Assembly (NCBI GenBank): GCA_001683735.1
Contig: LUGG01000002.1
Location: 1,178,001 to 1,242,000 of the forward strand
Origin: Grifola frondosa
Lineage: Eukaryota; Basidiomycota; Agaricomycetes; Polyporales; Grifolaceae
DNA length: 64,000 nucleotides
Direction: 5' to 3'
This document shows, piece by piece, positions 44,253 through 55,885 of this stretch (the first letter of the stretch is position 1; the number at the start of each line of letters is the position of its first letter). The position numbers and the translations under genes are program-made. Under the pieces are notes generated by a model, which saw only the letters and a program-made list of their open reading frames with translations, had not been told where the DNA came from and searched no databases.

Positions 44253-45846
44253 ATGAGCCAAGGCAAGCAACGACGTGTATGCTACGTGATATCGAATGAG
44301 CTTGTCAAGGTAGGTCGTTGAGCGGATACCTGAATTCACCAGGACTGAAGTCCGTTCCCAGATCTCATCTCTTCTTCCTTCAAACAAGAACCGCTCTCTC
44401 CTCGTACACTCTTTGACTAAAGCTTTCGGTCTTTTATCTTTGCCCTCATTCGATGATGGTGGCCGGATACGGCTAATTAGACCCTTCTTGGCTGATGATA
44501 AGATCCTCTCCGCATATCATAGTCGTGATTATCTTCAAGCTGTCCTCGACTCCAGTAAGGCGTCCGACTCATTAAAGCATAATGCAGAGCTTGCAGAGTA
44601 CGGCCTCGAGGAGGTGAGCTTTTTTCGTATGGTATTAGTTAAGATTCGCGCTTGAGCTCATGATCTAGGATTGTCCTCGGTTTCCTGGATTACCCGAATA
44701 CGTACGTCTCATTGCTGGAGCAACCCTTTCAGGTCGTCGATTTCGAACAGTTTCTCTGGCTCACTCACAGCTAATATTTTATGAATATCTAGCGGCATAT
44801 ACACTTCGCGATGATCAAGGTGATATATCGATTTGTTGGGATGGTGGAAGGTGCCACACCTCACTCTAACCTCTCTCATTATGGACTGAAATGTTTTCAG
44901 ACATCACGCTCAGAAAGCGCAGGCATCCGGATTTTGCTATGTCGCTGACTGCGTCCTAGCCATATTGGCCTTGAAACGGAGTCAAGAGTCCCCCACGGTT
45001 CTCTCCACGCAAAGCCGCGAATAATGTACCTTGACCTCGATTTACACTTCTCCGACGGAGTATCGCAAGCATTCTATTCGTCTGGAAGTACATCGTCTGC
45101 ACCACAAGTTCTGACCTTCTCGATTCACCACGCTGCACCGGGCTTCTTCCCTGTATCCGCTTTATCCGCTTTGTCGGACCCTTCCGATCCATCATTCAAT
45201 CCCTTCACGCTTTCCATTCCACTAGCTCGTGGTGCCTCAAATGCCACATTCGCACGGGTATGGCCTGCTGTAGAACGCGTGAAGCAGGCATTCGATCCAG
45301 ATTACGTTGTCGTACAATGTGGCGCGGATGGGCTTGCTGGCGATCCGTATGCAGTATGGAATTGGAGTCTTGGCGTCGCAGAAGGCAGTTTAGGCTGGTG
45401 TATTGAGCGGATTTGCTCGACGTGGAATTGCAAAGTCCTTTTGCTTGGTGGGGGTGAGTAATAGCGGCTTTTTTTAATGGCAATGATGCATTCTGAGCTC
45501 TTCTATGTGATCAGGTGGATATAACTCCCCTAATGTTGCGCGGGCCTGGACATATTTGACATCAATAGCAGTAAGTCCTGGACTTACGTCTGCGATTTTT
45601 CGTTGACAACTAATCTATTTGAACGCGTGTGGCTAGATTGGTCGACCACTTTCTCTAGATGACGATATTCCGGATCACTCTGCTTTCCCGGCGTATGAGC
45701 CATCCTTTACACTCGACGTGCCACAAGGAAATGCTCAGGATCAGAACACGGACGAATATATGACAGAAGTGGCGCGCAGGTTTTGCCTAATTTCCGAGAA
45801 AATCGAGCTGAATATGTCTTGTAATTCAACTGAACTCCCGACATGA
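44253..45846 (+). CDS. Class I histone deacetylase (HDAC8/Hos1-like), copy B
   Basis: Zinc-dependent lysine deacetylase of class I. Exon 1 is MSQGKQRRVCYVISNELVK from 44253; exon 2 begins ISSLLPSNKNRSLLVHSLTK. Then IRLIRPFLADDKILSAYHSR, GLEEDCPRFPGLPEYVRLIA and the catalytic region ICWDGGRHHAQKAQASGFCY with the paired His. YLDLDLHFSDGVSQAF supplies the zinc Asp and His, QCGADGLAGDP the second zinc Asp, and LLGGGGYNSPNVARAWTYLT the active-site Tyr. IPDHSAFPAYEP is characteristic of HDAC8/Hos1-type enzymes. All metal ligands are retained, unlike copy A. One frame break remains at a run of five C (44990-44994); copy A has six there and is in frame, so B probably has a sequencing error. Stop 45844-45846. 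Nuclear role in histone or other deacetylation inferred from family. Confidence 0.85.
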
Positions 45847-45977
45847 ACGTTGCGATTTTGTTTGCGAATATTTTACCGCTCGGCTAGAGTGAAATGTGAC
45901 CAAGCGTCACCAGCCTAGCGACCCGGGTCACATCAACATCTCATTTTCAACCACGATCATTGTACCCGCCTTGCACA

Positions 45978-48900
45978 ATGCCTTCAAGCACCCAGTTGTC
46001 TCATGATGGAGCGGCGCTGATTTTAAATACTAACAGCGACTACGCAAAACATCGTAAAGATTTACTCACTCTCGTCAAGAGGTTACGCGCAATCGGGTAA
46101 GTATTCTCGCTGAGAATTACTTCTATCTAACATACCTCTAAGAGCCGAGGCTGATTTGGACCTTCCATGTATCGCGGTTATTGGCAACCAGAGCGCGGGG
46201 AAGTCGAGTCTCGTTGAGGCTATATCCGGGGTAAGTAATTTGCAACTTTAATCTGAACCAACAAAGCTTGAACCGATTTGGTGTATATCAGATAAATGTT
46301 CCGCGTGACGCAGGGACTTGTACGAGATGTCCTATGGAATGCCGGCTTGCGTCTGCTGCAGGCCCATGGACATGCCAAGTCTCCATTCGCTGGGAATTCG
46401 ACAAAAGTGGAAAGCAAAACAGAAAGTCCAGGAAATTCCATTTGGTGGCAGGATCACGGATAAGAATGATCTTGAACTCATGTTGCGCCGCGCCCAAGCT
46501 GCCGTGTTGAATCCCCATGTCACAGCTTCCAATTTTTTGAGCTTGAGCCACGAGGATATCAAAGCGTGTGCTACACATAAACAGCAACTGTTCTCGAAGA
46601 ACGTAGTTTGCCTTGACTTGTCGGGACCTGAGTTGACGGATCTGTCATTCATTGATCTTCCTGGTTTGTGCTTGTCCTTTTAATATCTGCATATCGTTCT
46701 CGAGTTTAACATGACTGGCTAGGAATCATCCAGAATGCGGAAGATGAAACCGTGCAGCTTGTAGAAGAATTGGTCCAATCACATATTCAAGGCAACTGTC
46801 TCATTCTTGTTACGTTACCCATGAGCGGTATGTCTTTGATTATGGATTTTATGAATGCGCAAGGCGTTAATTCCGAGAATTAGACGATATTGAGAATCAG
46901 AAGGCGGCGCGCCTCGCAAAACTTGCAGATCCCGCTGGACTACGCACAATAGGGGTGTACCATTTCGTTCATTTCGATATAGCTGAGTTACTGATACCAA
47001 ATACTTTTTGATAGGTGTTATGACCAAGCCGGATACTCTTCCACCCGGAGCGATGAATTCTCGTCAATTGTGGCTTGACGTGCTCGAGGGTCACCGTTTC
47101 CATCTAAAGCATGGTTACTACTGTACTCGCCAACCCGACGACGATGAGAGGGCGAGGGGCATATCGAGTCTTGAAGCTCGTGCTGTTGAAAACAAGTTCT
47201 TCACACAGACGACTCCATGGATGACTTCGGGGCATCACCAGAGGTTTGGTACCAACAATCTGGTTAAAAGTATTAGCAACCTGCTCACTCAGATTATTGA
47301 TAATATGTAAGTGATAGGACACACTTGTTACCGATCTGGCTGATGTTCAATGCTGTCATGCCCTCAGCCTCCCTGGGCTTGAGGAACAAGTATCAACCCA
47401 GCTGACAACTTGCATTCAACGCTTGTCAACTCTTCCTGTCCCTTTGACGAATGAGCCATCAGCGGAGGTTTTGACTCTCGTCACCTCGTTTTGCCAAGAT
47501 GTGCACTTGAATGTTGAAGGTGGACCGCGAACTGCTGATTTTGTCCAGGATACTCGTCAGATATATGCTGCATTTAAGCACACGATACGGGCACCCCCAC
47601 AATCGTTGCACTTCCGAGTGCAAATGCATCTCACAGCCGTCTCGAGGAGGATTACAACTTGGACGAAGAGGAGAACATGGCCGTTACTACTATGGGAAAT
47701 CCCATGTACCTTGACGAGGTTCGAAAGCACATTCAAAAGTAAGGAACAGAATTTCCCCTGACGAAATCGGTTGCTGATCATACTAGATCTTTGACTCGCG
47801 AGCTGCCAAACAACGTACCCTATCGTGCCAAAGTTGTTCTGATCGAGGCTTTCCAACGGGACTGGATGAAACATGCTGAGAACTGTTTTGAAGCCGTGCA
47901 TGCCAAATTCGATAAATTACTCGCCAACATTATGCACTCCCACTTTCACCGGTTTCGCAATCTCCATGCGCGTGTCAGGTCAGTACCAAGTTCATACCTT
48001 GTTCTACCTTCGGTTTGCTGACATATCTCTGATTGTTGCGTTGCAATTTCTCTAGGTCTGTCATAACAGATCTGATCAAAAACCAGTGTGACTCTACCCT
48101 ATCATTCCTTCGAAATCTGTTAAGACTGGAGTCCACTGCATATACGCAGAACACGCATTACCTTGCGGTAACAAAAGAGAAATGGCTTGCGACCTACAAG
48201 GACATCCGTACTGGGAAGACGGAAGTGAAGCAGCCATCGACCAAAAGACGAAAAGTCATTGTGAACGGTGCAACAGAAGGTAAGTAGAATTATTGTGGTC
48301 CCCGATATCCCTCCCATTGAATCTATGATATCGTCGCAGCGAGAGATGTTGAGACCACCGAGGAGCCTGAACAAGAACCACGGAGACACCCCACCAATGC
48401 GGCGACGCATGTATCACTCACCCCCTCAGCCTCTGAACGTTCGATCAAGCCCTTGCCAAAAAGCAGAATGAAGTCAGCGAATGTGGTTTCAAGCACCCAT
48501 CACAATTATTCCTCGATATTGTGTATGACGAGTCTGATAGATCGGATGGGTCTGATGAGTCGTGGTCGGACGGGTCGGACGATGGGTCGGATGGGTTGGA
48601 TGATGGGTTGGCAGATGGGTTGGATGATGAGTTGGATGGGTTGAAGGACGAGGTGAATGAGTTGGACGATGAGGTCAATGGATTGGACGATGGGTCAGAC
48701 GTGGACGGTGGGTCAGATGTAGACGATGGGTCAGATGTGGATGGTGGGTCAGACGTGGATGATGGGTCAGATGTGGATGGTGGGGCAGACGTGGATGGTG
48801 GGTCAGACGTGGATGGTGGGTCAGACGTGGATGGTGGGTCAGATGTGGACGATGGGTCAGATGGGTTGGACGATGGGTCAGACGATTCGGATGATGGTCA

Positions 48901-49564
48901 GCGCAGAACTCCAGTGGGCAAGTCCACGGGGGCTAACGCAGCGTCAGTCGCTAATCGGGGCGATGAGAGGCGTGCCCCGCGAAACCAGGTGGTGCGGCGA
49001 ACTGAGGTAACGTCTTCTGCGCTGTCGTATATGAAGTCATACTAACAGAGCAAGCGTAGGCTGCTGTGGAGCTGTCGTCGCGTCCCACCCTCATTCTCGA
49101 CGAGCAGGAGCGCGCTGTGGCGGTAAGGCAAACCTTGGCGCAGTTGGCATTATTGGGTTACCCCGGGCTCGAGGAGAAAGACCTCGGGAAGCTGAATCCA
49201 CCTGACACGTACGAGGAGGAATTGCAGCTCATGGCCGAAGTCAGGGCATACTTTCAGGTTGCTTACAAGGTGTGTCATATGTTCCTGTCTAGCATGTGCC
49301 CACAGTTACTGATGTATACTCGTTCGCAGCGAGTTATCGACTATGTGCCGTCGGCCATCGACCAGATGTTCCTTGTTCTCTTTCGGAGACTCTTTGCAGG
49401 CCACACTGATCGACAAACTTGGCCTCGGTTCGCAGAATGCCGCCACTCGCTGTGCTGCCTATCTTGCTGAAGATCCCGCTGTTGTGGGACTCCGGGATGA
49501 GCTGTTGAATAAGAAAAAGAGGCTCGAGAGCGTGCATGCAGAGTTGCTTGACTTCGGTCTGTAG
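45978..49564 (+). CDS. Dynamin-type GTPase with Asp/Gly/Ser repeat insert
   Basis: Large GTPase of the dynamin superfamily, of a type common in basidiomycetes. The start [20 protein letters not shown] is at 45978. GTPase motifs: G1 [13 protein letters not shown]2 [12 protein letters not shown]3 DLPG (FIDLPG), G4 TKPD ([12 protein letters not shown]). Stalk segments include [21 protein letters not shown] basic [10 protein letters not shown] lies at about 48230. A long acidic insert of GSDVD repeats (48546-48897) precedes the GTPase effector domain ([40 protein letters not shown]), which ends [10 protein letters not shown] with stop 49562-49564. Single-base breaks occur near 46430 and 47592. 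Such proteins remodel membranes by GTP-driven assembly; which membrane is unknown. The insert sits where classical dynamins carry their PH domain or variable loop. Confidence 0.88.
48546..48897 (+). repeat. In-frame 18 bp minisatellite in the dynamin gene
   Basis: From about 48688 to 48885 roughly ten units of 18 bp, of the type GGTGGGTCAGATGTGGAC, follow one another and encode (D/G)GSDVD. Upstream (48546-48687) the same motif is degenerate and mixed with [24 protein letters not shown] sequence. All units are multiples of three, so the frame is kept. Confidence 0.9.
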
Positions 49565-49773
49565 CAATTTGGTGTCGACGCATAGCATGATACCGGTCCC
49601 CATCTACTAGAATTAGAATCAGACATGACGACCTTGCGGAGATATAACATCACTAGTTGGAACTTGAAGAGATGTAAGGATATCGTACAAACGCTCAACG
49701 GCAAAAAGTGCACATCAAATGTTTAAGGTATGTACTCAAGCTATCGCAAGAGAGATAAAATCCCAAAAATATC

Positions 49774-52339
49774 TTAGTTGAATGCATCAACGTCGTCACG
49801 CTTCCCGCGGCGAGACGCTCCCGGACCTTGTCCACCTCCCTTATCCCAGTCGGTGAGGAGACAGAGCCATACGCCAACCGCTGCGGCGTATACGAGTGAG
49901 ATAGTGAGGCCGATCCAAAGCCCGTGCAGGTTCATGCCGCGGTCGAACGCGAGCCACATCCCAAAGGGTATTCCTGCATAAGGAGGATCATGAAAGTACG
50001 AGAAAGATGAGGAAGATACGCACCTACGACGTAATAGGCACTGTATGGACAGAGTGTCAGGTTTTCCGACATCATTGGGCTGATTGCGCACGCACCTTAG
50101 ATTTAGGAGGGCTCCAGTGAACTACACATAAGTGATGAATAGCAGAACACGATAGATCTGAATAGATGTACACACCTGTTTGCCGACTGCTCGCAGAATG
50201 CCAGAGGTGATGGCGCTCAGTCCATCGAATACTTGGAAGAGTGAGACCAGGGGCAATATCGACGCGACAAGTTGAACCACCACTGTAAAATATTGCTATT
50301 GATCAGCGAGTCTTCCGAATAAAAAATGGACGGCACTAACGCGGATCGTCATTGAACAGGTGCGCCCATGACTTTCTGAACGTCAAGAACATCGCACTGG
50401 AAGAATTAATACCAGTATAAAGATATTAGTGAAGAACAATACATAGGTATGAAGAGCGAACGCTGACCTACACGAGGCCAATAACGAGCGACATCAAAAT
50501 GGAACACTTTGCAGCGATGCCAGCGCGCTTGGGCCTTTCTTCTCCCAGCAGATTTCCGATGCTGGCAACATGTGTTAATTATATATGTAACAGTGATTTA
50601 TAAAGTACACACACCGGACGGAGGCGGCGACACTTAATGCAAAAGGTGCCTGATAGGTGGTCGAAGCAGATACGAGCAGCACGGATTGTGTGGCAAGAGA
50701 GACAGGCCCTAGTCTGGACAACAGTGTTCATGAGTACTTGCAGAAAAGTGATCGTTATACAAAGACGACGTACTGGCTAGCAGCAACTGGAAGCGGAGAT
50801 GAAATGTTAGCCATCCAATTTGACCATAACTTCGAACAAGATTACGTACGACCGACAAGCTCCAGGACCACCATTCGGAGGCAACCTGACCTGGAATGAG
50901 ATGAGCTTCGTTAATCCTGGCGACAGACTCGAGAGCGAGTCAAACCTACCGACGCCAGCAAGCCCAAGTTAACCAAGATCCCGAGGCCCGTGAAGCAGCG
51001 CATCGAACGGATGCCATGCGGTCTTCGGTACAAAGAACACGCCGTAAAATACGGATATAATAGAAATTAGATTGAATGAGATGGCGGTTGCTATTGGGGC
51101 ACCAATAAATCCAAGACGGATGGGTTTAGGGCCCCATACTTGTTTGCATATGTCAGGAATACCGCATATAGCAAACTGAGAGGACAAACCAAGTAGGTAG
51201 TTCATAACGGCATTCACGGGTGCCACTCCCATAATGATCCGTGTGGGCACGGTAAACAGACCTTTTGAGATAACATCGACCGCAGCTCGTCACAAGAAAA
51301 TAAACGGCTTACCTTGAGATTGGAAATAACGACTGGAGAGATCGTCAGACAGTTGTTGAGTGGACGGCGAGAGTAAAACATACGAGATACAGCATTGAAA
51401 GCATAGGCAGGCAAACCAATCGTAAGCACTTCAAATACACGGCAGCGAGATGTGCAACTTCGGGTTCTTGTTGAGAAAGAGCAGTATCGATTCCGAGCTA
51501 AAAAAAATCAGGATAATAGGCTGCACTAGCATATATCAGGTAAAGCCAGGTTCGGTTTATGGTAAACATACCACTAATATAGCAGCCATTACAACCACTG
51601 ACATCCCATATGATTAGCGTGTAAGGATAGAAACATGGAGACAAACGAACTCATTCGCTGAGACCACAAGCCAACCAAGTGGGGCTCGGGACGTCCAAGC
51701 GCTCGGAGCATGGTGTCCAACGTGCTAGCAAAGCCTTGAATGATGCTTAGTCAGTAACGCTAGCAGTCATGGATCCCAATGTTGATGCTGCGAGCGCATT
51801 GGTAGATAAATGTCCTATGGAGACGACAGACGCGATAACGAGCGAGTATTCAAATAGGTGAGTTCTGCGTGAATCAGATAAACATTTAGGAGTGTACGTG
51901 CAGATGTAAAAAAGACGCACCCAAGACCGGTAATGTATATTTGGCGAGAATCGCCATTCCTCCTATACATACTCTTCGGTCTCTGCTTCGCCTTCATCAC
52001 GCAAATCGACCTCTTCTTCGATTCTAGGACCATGGGCTAAGAGAGGAGTGATTTCTGTAGGCTTCAGGGGTTTAGGACCTGTGCTGACCTAATCTATCTG
52101 GAAGCGTCCCATGGTGGGATTAAATGGTGTTAAAACGACGTAGGAAAACTACTGCGACGAGAGATAGTCTCCTAGGTATTTCAATACCGCTGCTAGTTCT
52201 TCTGTCAAGTCCTCTATGTCTGAAGGCGGGTGAGCCTCTGGCTCTTCGGCTGCAGGAAATGCGGCAGCGTAGCGGGATAGGAGAGCGTAGTCGAGGGCAG
52301 CGATGAAGGAGTGGAATAGTGAAGATATGTAGACGACAT
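49774..52339 (-). CDS. MATE-family efflux transporter
   Basis: Multidrug and toxic compound extrusion (MATE) antiporter, normally 12 helices exporting organic cations with H+ or Na+. The proposed start MSSTYLHYS is at 52339. The acidic N-tail (AAEEPEAHPPSDIEDLTEEL) is followed by KPLKPTEITPLLAHGPRIEE, then MAILAKYTLPVLG, EYSLVIASVVSIGHLSTNAL and AASTLGSM. Further blocks are IIMGVAPVNAVMNYLLGL, LGFIGAPIATAISFNLISII, SILPLVSLFQVFDGLSAITS and GILRAVGKQ. The C-terminal part is GIPFGMWLAFDRGMNLHGLW, IGLTISLVYAAAVGVWLCLL, then a basic tail ending KRDDVDAFN with stop 49774-49776. The TLPV and GxxxA-x-N patterns and G-I-L-R-x-x-G-K-Q fit eukaryotic MATE proteins. The frame needs one or two repairs in the N-tail and near 51940. 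Confidence 0.83.
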
Positions 52340-52603
52340 GGTAAATTCGTGAAGTGGTCGTGAAGCTTAATATTTCTGCCAGTGGTGTTCGCTACAAGCT
52401 CGCTCCGGCCAAGCTGGCCATTGCACTCGACCGACCACTATCGCCGGGCCTTTCGGAGACTTTTAAGTAGTCATATCGCTGATCATTTCGGAGTCTGAAC
52501 TGTTAAATTTACACGGTTCTCAAGTTCCTAATGCGTAAGGAGACCGATAACCCGCTGTTTAATCTCCGACAATTTGATGTAAGTTTCCAACGGACCCCTT
52601 CAC
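52340..52603. promoter_or_regulatory. Divergent promoter region (MATE / SAM50)
   Basis: A compact 264 bp interval between divergent starts, so the two promoters probably share sequence. No specific element assigned. Confidence 0.4.
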
Positions 52604-54494
52604 ATGAGCATGGAGGACTCAGAATTGACGGCTCCTCCCCTCAACCCCCTCTATCGAGTTCTGTAGCACCTCGTGAGGGTGAGCCTGACCCGGCCGACCT
52701 CGACAAGCTGAGAAAATGGCAGGAAGAGCGTATCGCAAGGAAACTTCGCGGCGAGTATGAGTCCGCCGTCTTCCATCTGGCCGAAGTCGTCAGTCATTCT
52801 TTCACGCGTTCTCGCACATACGCACCTTGATTTGGGAGGCAGGTTAATAATAATCTTTCAACGCCGCTCCGAATCGCTTCTATACGCGTCGAGGGTGCCG
52901 CCAAGACACGCAAGTCGTTCCTAGGGTCCATCATCACACCCTTCCTACGTCCTCGACTTCGTCATTCATAGAGAATGAGTCCAACCTGGAGTCTGTTCTT
53001 TACACTGCGAGACATCTTGGCAGCGTTTTGCAGGAGAGGATCTCTTCCAGACTGTCGAAGCGAAACTCGAAGCCAGTCGAGATATCTTCGCGCAAGATGG
53101 CGATATCGACCTCGTCTTCAAGACGCGCGAAAAGGGGCGGTATATCTCAATACAAGCACCAAGTGGGGAACAATGAAGGGGGAGCGGTGCGTGTGATTCT
53201 AACGCGCGCTAGTAGTCGATGCTGAGGTGTGATAGAGCGCGACCTGTCGTGTCCGGAACGCCTTCGGCGGCGCAGAGACCTTCGAAGCGAATCTCGCTTT
53301 TGCCACGAAGACCCGCATCTCTTTCAACGCTTCCTCTCCGCCCCACTCACCCATACACTGCGAACGCGCGGCGAGCTCTCCGTGTTCGGTCTGGAGAGAG
53401 ACAACTCGAGCTTCGCGAGCAGCTCTGAAGGTGTACGCGGCCTCAAGGCTGTTGTCAGGGTGAGCTAGGTCAGCTCCCTCTTCCACTTTGCACGACGGGT
53501 GAATAAATTTTATGTCCTATCAGACGGCACACTTGGGCGAGGCATGCATGAGGTCGCATACGAAGCTGTGTCGAGGCATATAGGCAATCTCACGCCGTCT
53601 GCTTCTATCAGGTAGTGTCCTTCGACTGGTAGATATCGACGTCCTGATGACGGATTCGTAGCATGAGAGAGGCAGCTGGACAGTCTATCAAGTCCGCTGT
53701 ATCTCATAGCTGGATTCGGGACACACGCGACGACAAGCTCGTCGGGACGCGCGATCGTATACGAAGCTGTACAACGAATTTGCGGGCGTCGGTGGTGGTG
53801 ACGCGTCGTTCTAAAACCGAAGCCCAGACACAGCTCTCGAGGTCACTGGTTCCAGGCGTGGTACGTTCCATTCCTTTGCGTTCCCCCAACAAATAATTAG
53901 TGATTACTTATCGTCTCTGTACTAGACCGTGTCGTTCGCAGCACGCAGCGGTCTATTGTGGAGCCTCGCGCGGCCTGCTCCCTTTTTCTGACCGCTTCCA
54001 GCTCGGAGGCCCGGTGAGCGTCAGGATGTTCCGCATGAATGGCATGGGTCCTCGTGATGGCCGTAAGTGTCCCTTCTATCCCGGTTCCTTAGCGTTTTGT
54101 GAATCATCTCTTCAGCTGACTCGTTGGGCGGTGACCTCTATTGGTCGACGGGGGTGAGCCTGATCTCCGACATACCACGAAAACCCCACTGGCCGGTGAA
54201 GACACATCTGTTCGTGAATGCAGGTCGGCTGGATGCGCTAGATAAATGTGAGTCTCTGCTTCCTGTCTTTCTTCTGTTCCCTCATTGATGCTTGACTCTT
54301 TCCCGCGCAGCAAAATCGCTGGTCGACAACGTACTTGGGAGCATCTCGAAACCATCAGTGTCTGCGGGCGTCGGACTGGTGTATAAGTTAGAGCCGGTTA
54401 GAGTCGAGGTCAACTTCGGTGTGCCGCTCGTGGCGAGCAAGAGCACGGGGTTAGGAAGGGCTTCCAAGTGGGAATCGGCCTAGATTTCTTGTAA
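52604..54494 (+). CDS. SAM50: SAM50-like mitochondrial outer-membrane beta-barrel insertase
   Basis: SAM50/Tob55 is the Omp85-family core of the SAM complex that inserts beta-barrel proteins into the mitochondrial outer membrane. The start MSMEDSELTAPPLNP is at 52604 (one base appears lost before LSSSVAPREGEPDPADLDKL). A POTRA-like region follows: PLRIASIRVEGAAKTRKSFL, ESVLYTARHLGSVLQ and DLFQTVEAKLE. The barrel includes VFGGAETFEANLAFATKTRI, SFNASLSAPLTHTLRTRGEL, HEVAYEAVSRHIGNLTPSAS, SDRFQLGGPVSVRMFRMNGM, GGDLYWSTGVSLISDIPRKP and VSAGVGLVYKLEPVRVEVNF. Repairing one indel near 54455 yields the expected last strand KGFQVGIGLDFL with stop 54492-54494; unrepaired, the frame stops at 54483 without the C-terminal beta-signal. 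A conserved, probably essential gene, so the indels look like sequencing errors. Confidence 0.85.
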
Positions 54495-54689
54495 TCCATC
54501 TTAACGATAGGTTGCCCTTAAGTTTTCTGAATCTCCCGTCTCACCTTTTTCCCGCAAGAATCTTGGACGCTATGTAACACAGAAAACCAACGACGCGTAC
54601 ACGCGACTATAGCGTTAATATTGGTACGTAACGAGACGTAATATTGCCTGATCACCGATCTGGATCGACACCAATCAATACGTTATTGA

Positions 54690-55885
54690 TTGCCGTGTGA
54701 ATTTATTCGCGCGACCATTGTGCCACTTGAGTCGCCACCGCCACGTCCGTGTTTCGTTCGTTCAAGACAGGTTGTTCAACCGCCTGCAAGCAATCTCCAT
54801 ACGATTATTCCTTTCTTACAATTCAGCGTCCATGCACCTCCCAAGAGACGAACCCTTGTAAGCCATAATCATCAATGATAGACGTCCAACCTAGCTGAAT
54901 TTTCGTATCGTTTCAGGCGCTCAATGCTGTGGGCTCTGTCGTCCTTCATGGTCTAGTGAAGACCAAAGCTGGCAAAGAAGTCGATGTGCAGGCAGTACGG
55001 TGCAAACCTCATCGCCTTGTTGGCATCCGTCAAGACTCTGGTTTAGTTCGTCCTGACGGTTTTCCTCCCCGAGTACCTGACAATCCCGGAGCCAAAGATT
55101 TTCGCCTTGAACTATCCATCGGAGAAAAGCTCTCCAGTGGTCGCTGCGGGAAAGTTTTCTTATCGCCATAAGTCTCTTGGATCCTTCGGACCCTCCGACA
55201 TTATAAGCTCTCCTATGCCTCCGGTCCTTCCTGAGCTCGTCGTGAAGGTTGCCAGACCTAATTACATAAAGCGACTAAAACGGGAAGCTGCAGCGTATCA
55301 CGAAATCCAAGCCATTCAAGGAGTGTCGGTCGCGCTTGTTATGGGTGGTTCGAAGCTGAATTGGATCAAGACAATGTGCTGCTCGATGATGGATGTGAAT
55401 CAGATTCAGACAGTGAAAGTAGCCGCACCGAAAAGCACCAGTCCAAAGCCAAAGCGTCTCCGACGAATAAGGTCTCTTTTCTCGTTCTCGAACGACTCGG
55501 TGGCAACCTGGAGATGTACGTCGATTATGAACGAGAGTGCGTACACCGTCTTTATCGTTATCTGCTAGTCTCTGATCTGCTGTTGTCTAACAGCCTTGAT
55601 GTCTATGAAGTGTATCAGGATCTCGCCTACATGGGAGTCGACCATGCAGATGTTCGTTATGCCAATATTCTTATGCCGCCTGAATCGCCTCTTGCGCTTC
55701 CCACTCTGAAATGCCCCTTCCATAATGTTGTCCACTACTATCGAGCAATTGACTTTGACAGGGCTACGAGGACAGATTTTAGTATGGAGGGGTATTATGA
55801 GAGGACAGAGCAGGATTTGGGATGCTTTTCGAAGGAATTGCGCATGGACGCATTCTCGAGCCTTGGTGATTTCGACATTGCTTGA
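54690..55885 (+). CDS. Fungal kinase-like protein (FunK1-type), 5' end uncertain
   Basis: Divergent protein-kinase-like family expanded in Agaricomycetes. Blocks in order: LNAVGSVVLHGLVKTKAGKE, LELSIGEKLSSGRCGKVF (glycine-loop-like), PPVLPELVVKVARPNYIKRL (VKVA lysine), REAAAYHEIQAIQGVSVARC, YGWFEAELDQDNVL, VSFLVLERLGGNLE (hinge), DVYEVYQDLAYMGVDHADVR, YANIL (catalytic-loop H-x-D-x-R-x-x-N) and YRAIDFDRA (metal-binding Asp). The catalytic Asp, Asn and DFD are all present, so activity is possible. It ends DAFSSLGDFDIA at stop 55883-55885. Bases seem lost near 55158 and 55338. I could not fix the first exon: the open frame runs back to 54690 without an ATG, with an intron at about 54860-54916. 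Confidence 0.72.

Larger units (their letters stand above)
39790..45862. repeat. Tandem segmental duplication, right copy (B): MFS transporter + HDAC pair
   Basis: Right-hand partner of 32530-38600, in direct orientation. It keeps the same order of genes and intron positions. Its right border, just after the HDAC stop, leads straight into the dynamin promoter, whereas in copy A the same point leads into the LINE fragment. Confidence 0.88.

Noticed and set aside
48726..49010. Plus-strand frame reading [12 protein letters not shown] repeats
   Set aside because: It is the dynamin minisatellite read one frame off; the GSDVD frame joins known stalk and GED sequence.
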